Virus record (IMG/VR): IMGVR_UViG_3300009003_000847
Location: 1 to 27,271 of that record
Direction: 5' to 3' (one strand)
Source: a virus
DNA length: 27,271 nucleotides
Both the position numbers and the translations under genes were made by a program. The notes under the pieces are model-generated. The model worked only from the letters and a program-made list of their open reading frames with translations. It had not been told where the DNA came from and made no database searches. Shown here piece after piece: positions 8,012 through 14,546 of this stretch; position 1 is the first letter of the stretch; each line of letters begins with the position of its first letter.

Positions 8012-8890
8012 TTATTTAAGTGGGTATCTGCTTAGCGCTAAATCTAGATTGTCGGCTTTATATATTATTGTTTTATTCTTATGGTGGGTAAAATCTTTTG
8101 TAGACCAATGTTCCCCTTTAACTAACTCTATCCTTGGTATATTTGAGTCGCAATAATCGCTTGAAGTTAAGCAAGTTATTCCAGAAGAGCAGCTAATGAA
8201 TAAATCCACAGAATTGTACATCTCGGCATTAGACATGAATGAGCCGGAATAATGAAATAAATTTAAACCAAGCTCCAGGTCGACAGTATCCAAGTATTTG
8301 GGTTTATTTTTACCTGAAAAAATAATATTAAAACCAGTTCCTTTGTAGAATTTCAAGATCATTAAGATGCAATCTAGATTCATGAAGCTTTGCTGAGAAA
8401 GGAATTCATACTCAAGCATAATTATCGGCCTATTTGGTAATTTATCTAGAAAAGATTTTGCTTCACTCTTCTCTCTAGTGGATAACTCTACATGTGGTAT
8501 AAAATCGCAATTCCAATCCTTTATCCCGCTAGATTTATCCTTAATAATCCTAAGCAGTCGATCCTTGGGCGTTCCATCATATTCCGACCACATGTATGGA
8601 GCTGGAAAAATTATTTGACTAAAATCCTCAATATTCAATACGCCACTGTTGATTTGACCCTTAAAGAGTCGAGATAAAGGAAATGGTGGGTAGTCATTTA
8701 GGCCTTCGTTTAAAGTAAGCACCGAATCAATCTTTGAGTTGTTTTCAATAATATGCCTGTATTTTCCTTTAGTTAAGAAGGACACATGGTTGTCTTTTGA
8801 TGCTTTTTTGTAGTGTGTAGCAATCGGCGTCGTGTTGAGGATGTCACCCATTCCGCCAAAATTCACAATTAATATTTTTTCACTTGACAT
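8012..8890 (-). CDS. GT9-type (heptosyltransferase-like) glycosyltransferase, first gene of the glycan operon
   Basis: A 292-residue protein. It begins with ILIVNFGGMGDILNTTPIA, the classic N-terminal loop of the GT9/ADP-heptose transferase family, where the GGxGD turn starts the acceptor domain. The second half has RPIIMLEYEF, NIIFSGKN and VDLFISCSSGITCL, the place where family members carry the S-G-x-x-H/T-L-A motif. It is shorter than the usual 320-350 residues and lacks the common DSGPMH histidine, so the donor site may differ. It is the promoter-proximal gene of the minus operon; the start at 8890 has no Shine-Dalgarno sequence and follows the repeat-rich divergent region. Confidence 0.7.
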   Translation of the reverse strand: MSSEKILIVNFGGMGDILNTTPIATHYKKASKDNHVSFLTKGKYRHIIENNSKIDSVLTLNEGLNDYPPFPLSRLFKGQINSGVLNIEDFSQIIFPAPYMWSEYDGTPKDRLLRIIKDKSSGIKDWNCDFIPHVELSTREKSEAKSFLDKLPNRPIIMLEYEFLSQQSFMNLDCILMILKFYKGTGFNIIFSGKNKPKYLDTVDLELGLNLFHYSGSFMSNAEMYNSVDLFISCSSGITCLTSSDYCDSNIPRIELVKGEHWSTKDFTHHKNKTIIYKADNLDLALSRYPLK

Positions 8891-8911
8891 TTTCTTAATT
8901 TATGTTATAAT

Positions 8912-8937
8912 GCTTCAAAAGCTTTAGCTATTGAAGC
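8912..8937. repeat. 7-bp perfect inverted repeat in the leader of the glycan operon
   Basis: GCTTCAA (8912-8918) pairs with TTGAAGC (8931-8937) across a 12-base spacer that itself contains AAAGCTTT-like and TAGCTA palindromes. It lies 22 bases before the ATG at 8890 on the minus strand, so it would be a hairpin in the 5' leader or an operator for a dimeric repressor. Confidence 0.4.
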
Positions 8938-8940
8938 TAT

Positions 8941-8976
8941 TCTCATGTTAATCTTATTTGTCTCACGTTAGTCTAA
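8941..8976 (+). repeat. Tandem imperfect 16-bp direct repeats with a 20-bp period
   Basis: TCTCATGTTAATCTTA (8941-8956) and TCTCACGTTAGTCTAA (8961-8976) differ at few positions and start exactly 20 bases apart, about two helical turns. The core GTTAGTCTA recurs at 9072-9080 over the -10 box of the rightward promoter. This arrangement is what a shared operator would look like. No regulator gene is identified in the window other than the sigma-like protein. Confidence 0.5.
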
Positions 8977-8980
8977 TCAA
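8951..8980 (-). promoter_or_regulatory. Weak leftward promoter candidate for the glycan operon
   Basis: On the minus strand TTGATT (8980-8975) is followed after 18 bases by TAAGAT (8956-8951). Both boxes are imperfect and there is no extended -10. The two tandem repeats at 8941-8976 overlap both boxes. A second possibility is TATAAC closer to the ATG, but it has no good -35. Confidence 0.3.
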
Positions 8981-8988
8981 TTAGTAAT

Positions 8989-9019
8989 TCTTACGGAGAC
9001 CTCATATCTTACGAAGACC
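8989..9019 (+). repeat. Pair of 13-bp direct repeats with an 18-bp period
   Basis: TCTTACGGAGACC (8989-9001) and TCTTACGAAGACC (9007-9019) match at 12 of 13 bases. They lie between the leftward and rightward promoter candidates and are followed by a run of alternating G and C (9022-9030) and then a T-rich stretch. They could be binding sites for a regulator or iteron-like repeats of an origin; no initiator gene is visible here. Confidence 0.5.
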
Positions 9020-9050
9020 AAGCGCGCGCGATTTTTTTCTTTATTTTTGC

Positions 9051-9079
9051 TTGACATTACTATGATTATATGTTAGTCT
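9051..9079 (+). promoter_or_regulatory. Rightward sigma70-type promoter for the sigma/SSB operon
   Basis: A perfect -35 box TTGACA (9051-9056) is followed after 17 bases by TAGTCT (9074-9079), preceded by TGT as an extended -10. The predicted start near 9086 gives a leader of about 15 bases with no Shine-Dalgarno sequence before the ATG at 9101. The -10 overlaps a copy of GTTAGTCTA that also occurs at 8967-8975. Confidence 0.65.
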
Positions 9080-9100
9080 ATCATTTATTCTAAATAAAAA

Positions 9101-9697
9101 ATGGAAATAAACTCCTTATCCGATAATGAGCTGGTCTGCAATTTGCAGGTTGGTGTAGAGCCCGAGCAAAGCTTGGGTGAATTGGTTCAACGTCATAGTG
9201 GTATATTCATAACAATGGTGAATAATTACTCCCCCACTAGTACTTCCGGGATAGTGTCTGATAGAGTTGACCTACTAAAGGATAGGAATTACTACATATA
9301 TAAAGCGGCGCTAAAATATGATGATTCCAGAAATACTAAATTTTCAACCCATCTGGGTAATGAGACGAGGTGGTTGTGCTTAAACCTATATAATAAAAAT
9401 AAGAACTCGAAAGAAGTTCACATGGATTATGCCGACATTGGTAAAAGGTCAGAGACTCAACCTGAGGATAAAAAAGTAGACCTAGAGGTTTTAAGTAAGA
9501 TCATGAATTTAATAAATAAAGATCCTGACACCAGGGTTTCAAAAATATTCAGAATGAGATACATAGAAGGGCAGAGAAACAACGTAATGCCGTGGAATAA
9601 AATATGCAAGCCGCTAAAGCTTAGCATACAAGGATGTATAAATATCCACGACAAAGCAATCACTAAAATAAAAAGAGAACTAAAAAACGAATTATGA
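9101..9697 (+). CDS. Sigma70-family RNA polymerase sigma factor, phage type
   Basis: A 198-residue protein with the two domains of a small sigma factor. Residues about 22-100 read as region 2: LGELVQRHSG, then DLLKDRNYYIYKAALKYDD and TKFSTHLGNETRWLCLN (79-95), the place that binds and melts the -10 element in sigma70 proteins. Residues about 145-195 look like the region 4 helix-turn-helix, with IFRMRYIEG, W-x-x-I and SIQGCINIHDKAITKIKREL. Region 4 is further from consensus than region 2. It would direct host RNA polymerase to phage promoters, perhaps late or glycan genes; the target sites are not known. It is first in the plus operon, and its TGA overlaps the ssb start in ATGA. Confidence 0.75.
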   Translation: MEINSLSDNELVCNLQVGVEPEQSLGELVQRHSGIFITMVNNYSPTSTSGIVSDRVDLLKDRNYYIYKAALKYDDSRNTKFSTHLGNETRWLCLNLYNKNKNSKEVHMDYADIGKRSETQPEDKKVDLEVLSKIMNLINKDPDTRVSKIFRMRYIEGQRNNVMPWNKICKPLKLSIQGCINIHDKAITKIKRELKNEL

Positions 9698-10083
9698 TAA
9701 ATAAATTTATAGGAATAGGTCACCTAACAAAAGACCCAGAGACTAAATCATTCGAGAGTAGCAACACTAAGTGCTCATTTTCACTAGCAATAAACAGCTC
9801 CAAAGACGAAGTGCTATTTATGGACACCGAATGCTGGAATAAAACTGCAGATAACTGCAAGAAGTTTTTATCAAAAGGGTCTTGTGTTTACGTTGAGGGC
9901 AAAATCAAAGTCAGCAAATGGGAAGATAAGAATGGAAATTCAAGACAGAAGTTCTACCTTGGTGCTGACCTAGTAAGATTCCTACCTAGCGGAAAGAAAG
10001 AGTCAAACACTGTTGCTGTTGAAAATCCACAACCCAGCCCTACTATACAATCAATAGTAGAAGAAGAAGAAATGCCATTTTAA
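9694..10083 (+). CDS. ssb: Single-stranded DNA-binding protein
   Basis: A 129-residue SSB of bacterial type. The OB-fold spans about 1-108, with MINKFIGIGHLTKDPE, the strand CSFSLAIN, FMDTECWNKTADNC and KGSCVYVEGKI, all at the usual spacing. A short flexible linker with prolines leads to an acidic tip, EEEEMPF, equivalent to the DDIPF tail that recruits replication and repair proteins. It should coat single-stranded DNA during replication and recombination. It is translationally coupled to the sigma gene through a 4-base overlap. Slightly shorter than E. coli SSB, mostly in the linker, as is common in phages. Confidence 0.92.
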   Translation: MINKFIGIGHLTKDPETKSFESSNTKCSFSLAINSSKDEVLFMDTECWNKTADNCKKFLSKGSCVYVEGKIKVSKWEDKNGNSRQKFYLGADLVRFLPSGKKESNTVAVENPQPSPTIQSIVEEEEMPF

Positions 10084-10086
10084 ATT

Positions 10087-11172
10087 ATGAACAAAATAAA
10101 CTTCAGCGGACCAATCAATTCCTTGAGTTTCGGCAACGTTACTTATAATATGCTAAAATCCCTGCACAGTAAAAGTGTAGATATATCATTCTTCCCTATG
10201 GGTAGCTCTCTAGATTTTAGCGCTTACGATAAAGTTGACAGTGACTTCAAGTCTTGGATAGATAGTTCCTACAATAATAGATTCTCAAATCTATCAAAAG
10301 ATTCTGTATCTCTAAAAATGTGGCATATAAATGGCGCCGAGTCAAGAGTTGGATCAACTCAATATTTATATACTTTCTATGAGACGGATGAACCTACAGA
10401 TACTGAAACCAACATCTGCAAGATACAGGATAAATGCATCTTTAGTAGTTCTCATGCTAGAGATTGTTTCGATAAATCTGGAGTAGAGAATACTGAATAT
10501 ATCCCAATCGGATTTGACACAGACTTCTTTGAAACTAATAAGACATATTTAGAAGGAAGGATTAATTTTGGCATCGTAGGCAAGTTCGAAAAAAGAAAAC
10601 ACACCGAAAGGATAATCAAACTTTGGGCAGATAGATATGGCAATAATAATGATTATCAGTTAACATGCTGCATTAATAATCCATTCTTTAAGCCCGAGCA
10701 AATGGGTCAAGTTTTAACTAAAGCTACCAATGGAAAAAGATTTAGTAATATAAACTTTTTACCTCATCTGAAGACCAACTCAGAAATGAATGAGCTCTAC
10801 AACTCTATTGACATTAACCTAAGTGGTTTAAGCGGAGCGGAAGGATGGAACCTGCCTGCATTTAATTCTACCTGCCTAGGAAAATGGAGCGTTGTATTGA
10901 ATGCCACATCTCACAAAGATTGGGCCACAAAAGATAACTCAATATTAGTTGAACCAGAGGGTAAAGAAGAAATTTATGACGGAGCTTTCTTCCAAAAAGG
11001 TCAACCATTCAACCAAGGCAACCTAAATACATTCTCAGACCAATCGTTCTACAAAGCGCTAGATAAAGCTATAGATAAATATGGAGAAAGAAACGAAAAA
11101 GGTGTTGAAATAAAAGAAGTATTTACTTATGATAATACAGTTGAAAAAATCTTAAACTTAATAAACAAATGA
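10087..11172 (+). CDS. GT4-like (GT-B fold) glycosyltransferase
   Basis: A 361-residue soluble protein. It shows the GT-B landmarks: an N-terminal glycine loop with NSLSFGNVTYNMLKSL (11-26), the interdomain YIPIGFDTDFF (138-148), the donor-domain start FGIVGKFEKRKHTERII (161-177) and the nucleotide-sugar site LSGAEGWNLPAFNS (248-261), with E252 at the usual glutamate place. Family members use activated sugars to extend glycans; donor and acceptor are unknown. It is odd to find it between ssb and DNA-related genes. It begins three bases after ssb and overlaps the next gene through ATGA. DNA glucosylation is one possible role but nothing specific supports it. Confidence 0.8.
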   Translation: MNKINFSGPINSLSFGNVTYNMLKSLHSKSVDISFFPMGSSLDFSAYDKVDSDFKSWIDSSYNNRFSNLSKDSVSLKMWHINGAESRVGSTQYLYTFYETDEPTDTETNICKIQDKCIFSSSHARDCFDKSGVENTEYIPIGFDTDFFETNKTYLEGRINFGIVGKFEKRKHTERIIKLWADRYGNNNDYQLTCCINNPFFKPEQMGQVLTKATNGKRFSNINFLPHLKTNSEMNELYNSIDINLSGLSGAEGWNLPAFNSTCLGKWSVVLNATSHKDWATKDNSILVEPEGKEEIYDGAFFQKGQPFNQGNLNTFSDQSFYKALDKAIDKYGERNEKGVEIKEVFTYDNTVEKILNLINK

Positions 11173-11357
11173 ACATCAAAAAACAAGATGGTGGAGTCCT
11201 TCTTTGCTGCGGTAAAGGAAGATGCCCAGTGCTTAAAAAATCTAAAGAAAAAACAGATCACTACACCCTCACCGATGATTTCGGCGGGGAAGTATCCTTG
11301 ACTCAAGAGCAACTTCTAGTTATTAAAGAAGCGCTAGAGTCGCTAAATGGCAATTGA
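11169..11357 (+). CDS. Small cysteine-motif protein, unknown function
   Basis: A 62-residue protein of no recognised family. It has a compact cysteine cluster, LLCCGKGRCPVLKK (C13, C14, C19), then a short beta-like YTLTDDFGGEVSLTQEQL and a C-terminal helix. The three cysteines could bind a metal, perhaps as a dimer, but a fourth ligand is not obvious. The frame is held between two overlapping genes (4 bases with the transferase, 11 with the membrane protein), which supports it being a real gene. There is no signal peptide or membrane segment. Confidence 0.6.
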   Translation: MNIKKQDGGVLLCCGKGRCPVLKKSKEKTDHYTLTDDFGGEVSLTQEQLLVIKEALESLNGN

Positions 11358-11643
11358 ATTAATCTCCTGTGTCGGCTTAATGTGGATCCTCAGGTATGGG
11401 TCCATATTAAGTCGTCCGAGGAATTTTATTTTTAAATATTCTAATTTATTAAAGGAATTATTTAATTGTAGTTTATGTTTAGGTTTTTGGTGTGGTTTAT
11501 TGATTGGTTTATTAATGTATTATTTTAAAGAAAGTAATATTTTATATTTGTTATTTCCTTTATGTTCTAGTGCTTGTTGTTGGTTATTTGATTCTCTATT
11601 GGATTTAATACAATTAAGCTGTAATAAGTTAGATAAAAAATAG
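11347..11643 (+). CDS. Small membrane protein with C-x-x-C-LGFW motif (DUF1360-like)
   Basis: A 98-residue protein with about three hydrophobic segments: near 1-18, 43-60 and 65-82. Its centre has LFNCSLCLGFWCGLL (38-52), which matches the C-x-x-C-LGFW-x-G signature I associate with DUF1360-type membrane proteins of bacteria and phages, whose function is not known. The two cysteines may be redox-active or bind metal. The region from about 11400 to 11640 is visibly richer in T than its neighbours, as expected from hydrophobic codons. A holin role is possible on size alone but the motif is not typical of holins. It ends directly at the -35 box of the next promoter. Confidence 0.65.
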   Translation: MAIELISCVGLMWILRYGSILSRPRNFIFKYSNLLKELFNCSLCLGFWCGLLIGLLMYYFKESNILYLLFPLCSSACCWLFDSLLDLIQLSCNKLDKK

Positions 11644-11672
11644 TTGACAATATAGTAGATATCTGGTATAAT
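11644..11672 (+). promoter_or_regulatory. Consensus sigma70 promoter with extended -10, giving a nearly leaderless transcript
   Basis: TTGACA (11644-11649), 17 bases, then TATAAT (11667-11672), preceded by TGG. All twelve consensus bases match. It fills the whole 37-base gap between a stop codon at 11641-11643 and an ATG at 11681, so transcription should start within a few bases of the ATG. The spacer holds the palindrome AGATATCT (11657-11664), which could bind a repressor. Confidence 0.85.
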
Positions 11673-11680
11673 CTAACACT

Positions 11681-12067
11681 ATGCCAATGTATATCTTTCA
11701 AAACCCTGAGACCGAAGAGGAAACAGAAGTGTTCTTCCACATGAATGATGAGAAGAAGTATGTAGATGAGAAAGGATTAGAATGGAAAAGAATCTTTACG
11801 TCATCCCAATTAAACACAGAAGGTTCTATCGACCCCTGGGATAATGCTAGCTTTGTAAACTCTACTGCAAACATGAAGGGTAGTGTTGGTGACATGATGG
11901 ATAAGAGCGCCGAACTTTCATCTATGCGCGCCGAAAAGAATGATGGCGTAGATCCACTAAAGAAAAAATACTTTGAAAACTACTCTAAGGAAAGAGGAGG
12001 AACAAAACATCATATGGAAAAAACTAAAACATATGAAAGTAAAAACGTTAAAATAGACTTCGATTAA
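11681..12067 (+). CDS. FmdB-like N-terminal domain protein without zinc cysteines
   Basis: A 128-residue protein. The start MPMYIFQNPETEE and the later HMNDEKKYVDEKGLEWKRIF have the strand order and spacing of FmdB-type small regulators, but the C-x-x-C pairs that make the zinc ribbon are absent; the protein has no cysteine at all. The second half is charged and likely disordered or helical (KKKYFENYSKERGG). Similar cysteine-less forms are, as I recall, common in marine phages, with no proven function. It is the first gene after the consensus promoter and has no room for a Shine-Dalgarno sequence. A structural or regulatory role is equally possible. Confidence 0.5.
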   Translation: MPMYIFQNPETEEETEVFFHMNDEKKYVDEKGLEWKRIFTSSQLNTEGSIDPWDNASFVNSTANMKGSVGDMMDKSAELSSMRAEKNDGVDPLKKKYFENYSKERGGTKHHMEKTKTYESKNVKIDFD

Positions 12068-12069
12068 TT

Positions 12070-12639
12070 ATGAGCTTACAATTATACAAACCAAATAAAT
12101 ACAACTCTGGATTCGGTTTCAGTTTCTCAATGGGTCACGACAAGAATAGCGGCGAGCCTATCTTATTTGTGTCAGCTATTATGCAGTACAGCTGGGATGA
12201 GAAAGCTAGACGAGGAACCTTCATCAAAAACAAAGAAGACCCAGAGAAAAACATTACCTTGAAATTTAATGAGTTTGAGTGTGGCTCAATAATCAACGCA
12301 GTAAAGAATAGATTTGCATACGACACCTTCCATCAATTCGAAGGTAAAAAAACTACTATAAAATTTACTCCATGGGATAAGGAATCTAAAGTTTCTAAGT
12401 TTGACCCAAAAACAAAAAGCTACAAAGAAGAAATTCAAATACTACCAAACTTCGGATTAACAATTATCAAAAACGGAAGCAGTACATTCAAATGCTCCTT
12501 AGAAGCTGGAGAGGCAGAATGCTTATCTAGATTTCTTGAAACTATTTTAACCAGAATATACAACTTTCGCATAGAGAAAAATATTGAGTCATTTTCTAAA
12601 TCCAAATACTCTAACCCTGAAGAAGACTGCCCGATTTAA
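12070..12639 (+). CDS. Unknown protein with a Whirly-like repeat layout, possible single-stranded DNA binder
   Basis: A 189-residue protein with two similar halves, each appearing to be several beta strands and then a helix. The first runs through PILFVSAIMQYSWDEK and ITLKFNEFECGSIINAV; the second through GLTIIKNGSSTFKCSLEAGE and CLSRFLETILTRIYNF. Plant Whirly proteins, which bind single-stranded DNA, have the same beta-sheet/helix duplication, with a QYDW strand in the first half and a helix of similar pattern at the end. This is a layout resemblance, not a proven homology. The neighbours SSB and a possible annealing protein fit a DNA role. No Shine-Dalgarno sequence; the stop overlaps the next start in TAATG. 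Confidence 0.4.
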   Translation: MSLQLYKPNKYNSGFGFSFSMGHDKNSGEPILFVSAIMQYSWDEKARRGTFIKNKEDPEKNITLKFNEFECGSIINAVKNRFAYDTFHQFEGKKTTIKFTPWDKESKVSKFDPKTKSYKEEIQILPNFGLTIIKNGSSTFKCSLEAGEAECLSRFLETILTRIYNFRIEKNIESFSKSKYSNPEEDCPI

Positions 12640-14546
12640 TGAAGAAGATATTATTTCATAGCAATCACAGTAAAGCATTTACTGGCTTCGGAAAGAATTG
12701 CAAGAACGTATTATCCTACCTGTATTCTACCGGAAAATATGAAATTATAGAAGCCTGCAATGGGATGCCAAAGTCTCATCCAGCTTTATCCAAGATGCCC
12801 TGGAAGTGCGTTGGCACATTGCCGGACGACCAAAGAAAACTGCAACAATTACAGAAAGATCCAAATACCGCAAGGATCGCCAGCTATGGTGGAGAAACAA
12901 TAGACGACTTAATAAAAGAATTCAAGCCTGATATATATATTGGCGCCGAAGACATTTGGGGCTTTAATGGATACTGGAAAAGGAAATGGTGGGACAAGAT
13001 AAACTCCATCATATGGACGACATTAGACTCTGAACCTATATTGCCACTAGCGCTTGAAGCTGCTCCATTTGTTAAAAACTTTTATGTTTGGGCTAGTTTT
13101 GCTGAAAGAGAATTAAATAAACTAGGACACGAACACGTTAAAACCCTAAGAGGCGTAGTCAAGACAGAGAGCTTCTTTAAAATTCCAACCAAACACAAAG
13201 AACATTTAAGAAAAAAATTCCTAATAGACTCAAATTCTTTTGTAATTGGCTTTGTTTTCAGAAACCAACTAAGAAAGAGTGTGCCTAATTTAATGGATGG
13301 GTTCTCGTCATTCCTTAGGGATAATCCTGACTCAAACGCCAAACTATTACTCCACACGCACTGGGGCGAAGGCTGGGATATAGTCAGGTTGATAAAGGAA
13401 AAGGGTATAGAGAACTCAAGAATACTCACAACGTATTATTGCAAGAAATGCAAGCAGTACGAAATTAAACCATTCTCAGGCCAAGAACTTGATTGCAAAT
13501 ACTGCAGATCCAAAAAAAGCCAAAACACCACAAACGTACAGGCTGGGGTTTCTGAAAATCAACTGAATGAAATATACAACCTAATGGATGTATACTGTCA
13601 TCCGTTCACTTCCGGCGGTCAAGAAATACCAATTCAAGAAGCTAAGCTTACCGAGCTTGTAACCCTTGTCACAAACTATAGCTGCGGCGAGGACACCTCA
13701 ACTACAGAGAGCGGATCCTTCCCGCTTGAGTGGGCTGAATACAGGGAGCCTGGAACTCAATTTATAAAAGCTAGCACCTATCCATCCAGCATCGCCAAGC
13801 AGTTGACAAAAGTTTTCAAAATGAAAGCCAACAAGAAGGCTAAGATGGGCAAAACTGGAAGAAAGTTCGTTATAGATAATTTCTCCCCAGAAGTAATAGG
13901 CGCCCAACTAGAAGATATATTTGATTCAATGCCTGACCATAATTTTGATTTCGACTTCAAGGATAAGCCAAGAAATCCTAATTACATCCCACGAAATATA
14001 ACTTGCGACTCAGAATGGTTGGTTGACATTTATAAAAATATCCTAATCATGGACGTGGATGCAAAGACTGACGAAGGCCACAAGTACTGGATGGGTGAAA
14101 TCTCAAAAGGGAAAACAAGAGACGAAGTTCTTCAATTCTTTAAAGATGTTGCCAATAAAGAAAATTCTTCAATTCCATCTTCTTTTGATTTTGAGAAATT
14201 TCTTGACGACGAAGGCGCAGAGAACAGGATTGCTGTAGTTATGCCTGGAAGCGGCGGCGATGTATTGTGGGTTAATTCACTGATATCTAATCTAAAGTCT
14301 CTCTATCCATCCCATAATATATATTTTATAACAGACCCAAAGTTTTATCCCTTTATTGAAGACAATCCTTGCGTGCATAAATTAATACCATATAGTGATC
14401 GGATCGATTCCTTGACCTTCCTGGAGGGTGTGGGCGAACACAAAGGATACTTTGACGTAGCCTACCTTCCCCATATCGGAACTCAAAAAATATATAACTA
14501 TATACACAACGGCAGAGACAAAAGTCAACTAGATTTATTGCCATGA
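12639..14546 (+). CDS. Composite glycosyltransferase: GT4-like domain with zinc-ribbon insert, DUF4214-like module and N-terminal half of a GT9 enzyme
   Basis: A 635-residue multidomain protein. Residues 1-430 form a GT-B enzyme: ILFHSNHSKAFTGFGKN at the start, VIGFVFRNQLRKSVPNLMDGF (202-222, opening the donor domain) and FTSGGQEIPIQEAKL (323-337) with the donor-site glutamates. C268, C271, C286 and C289 make a C-x2-C/C-x2-C zinc-ribbon-like insert in the donor domain. Residues about 455-505 (LVDIYKNILIMD, KYWMGEISKGKTRDEV) resemble DUF4214, a module of surface and glycan proteins. Residues 530-635 start IAVVMPGSGGDVLWVNSLI, the GT9 acceptor-domain opening, and then stop just where the second half of a GT9 would begin. 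Its stop overlaps the DUF6165-like gene in ATGA. Substrates are unknown. Confidence 0.75.
   Translation: MKKILFHSNHSKAFTGFGKNCKNVLSYLYSTGKYEIIEACNGMPKSHPALSKMPWKCVGTLPDDQRKLQQLQKDPNTARIASYGGETIDDLIKEFKPDIYIGAEDIWGFNGYWKRKWWDKINSIIWTTLDSEPILPLALEAAPFVKNFYVWASFAERELNKLGHEHVKTLRGVVKTESFFKIPTKHKEHLRKKFLIDSNSFVIGFVFRNQLRKSVPNLMDGFSSFLRDNPDSNAKLLLHTHWGEGWDIVRLIKEKGIENSRILTTYYCKKCKQYEIKPFSGQELDCKYCRSKKSQNTTNVQAGVSENQLNEIYNLMDVYCHPFTSGGQEIPIQEAKLTELVTLVTNYSCGEDTSTTESGSFPLEWAEYREPGTQFIKASTYPSSIAKQLTKVFKMKANKKAKMGKTGRKFVIDNFSPEVIGAQLEDIFDSMPDHNFDFDFKDKPRNPNYIPRNITCDSEWLVDIYKNILIMDVDAKTDEGHKYWMGEISKGKTRDEVLQFFKDVANKENSSIPSSFDFEKFLDDEGAENRIAVVMPGSGGDVLWVNSLISNLKSLYPSHNIYFITDPKFYPFIEDNPCVHKLIPYSDRIDSLTFLEGVGEHKGYFDVAYLPHIGTQKIYNYIHNGRDKSQLDLLP

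Noticed and set aside
9021-9040. G/C run followed by T-run as an intrinsic terminator before the sigma gene
   Set aside because: The alternating GC stretch cannot form a useful stem with a loop, and no gene on the plus strand ends there.
11347-11643. Holin
   Set aside because: Size and membrane segments fit, but the cysteine-CLGFW motif points to a DUF1360-like protein and no endolysin lies beside it.
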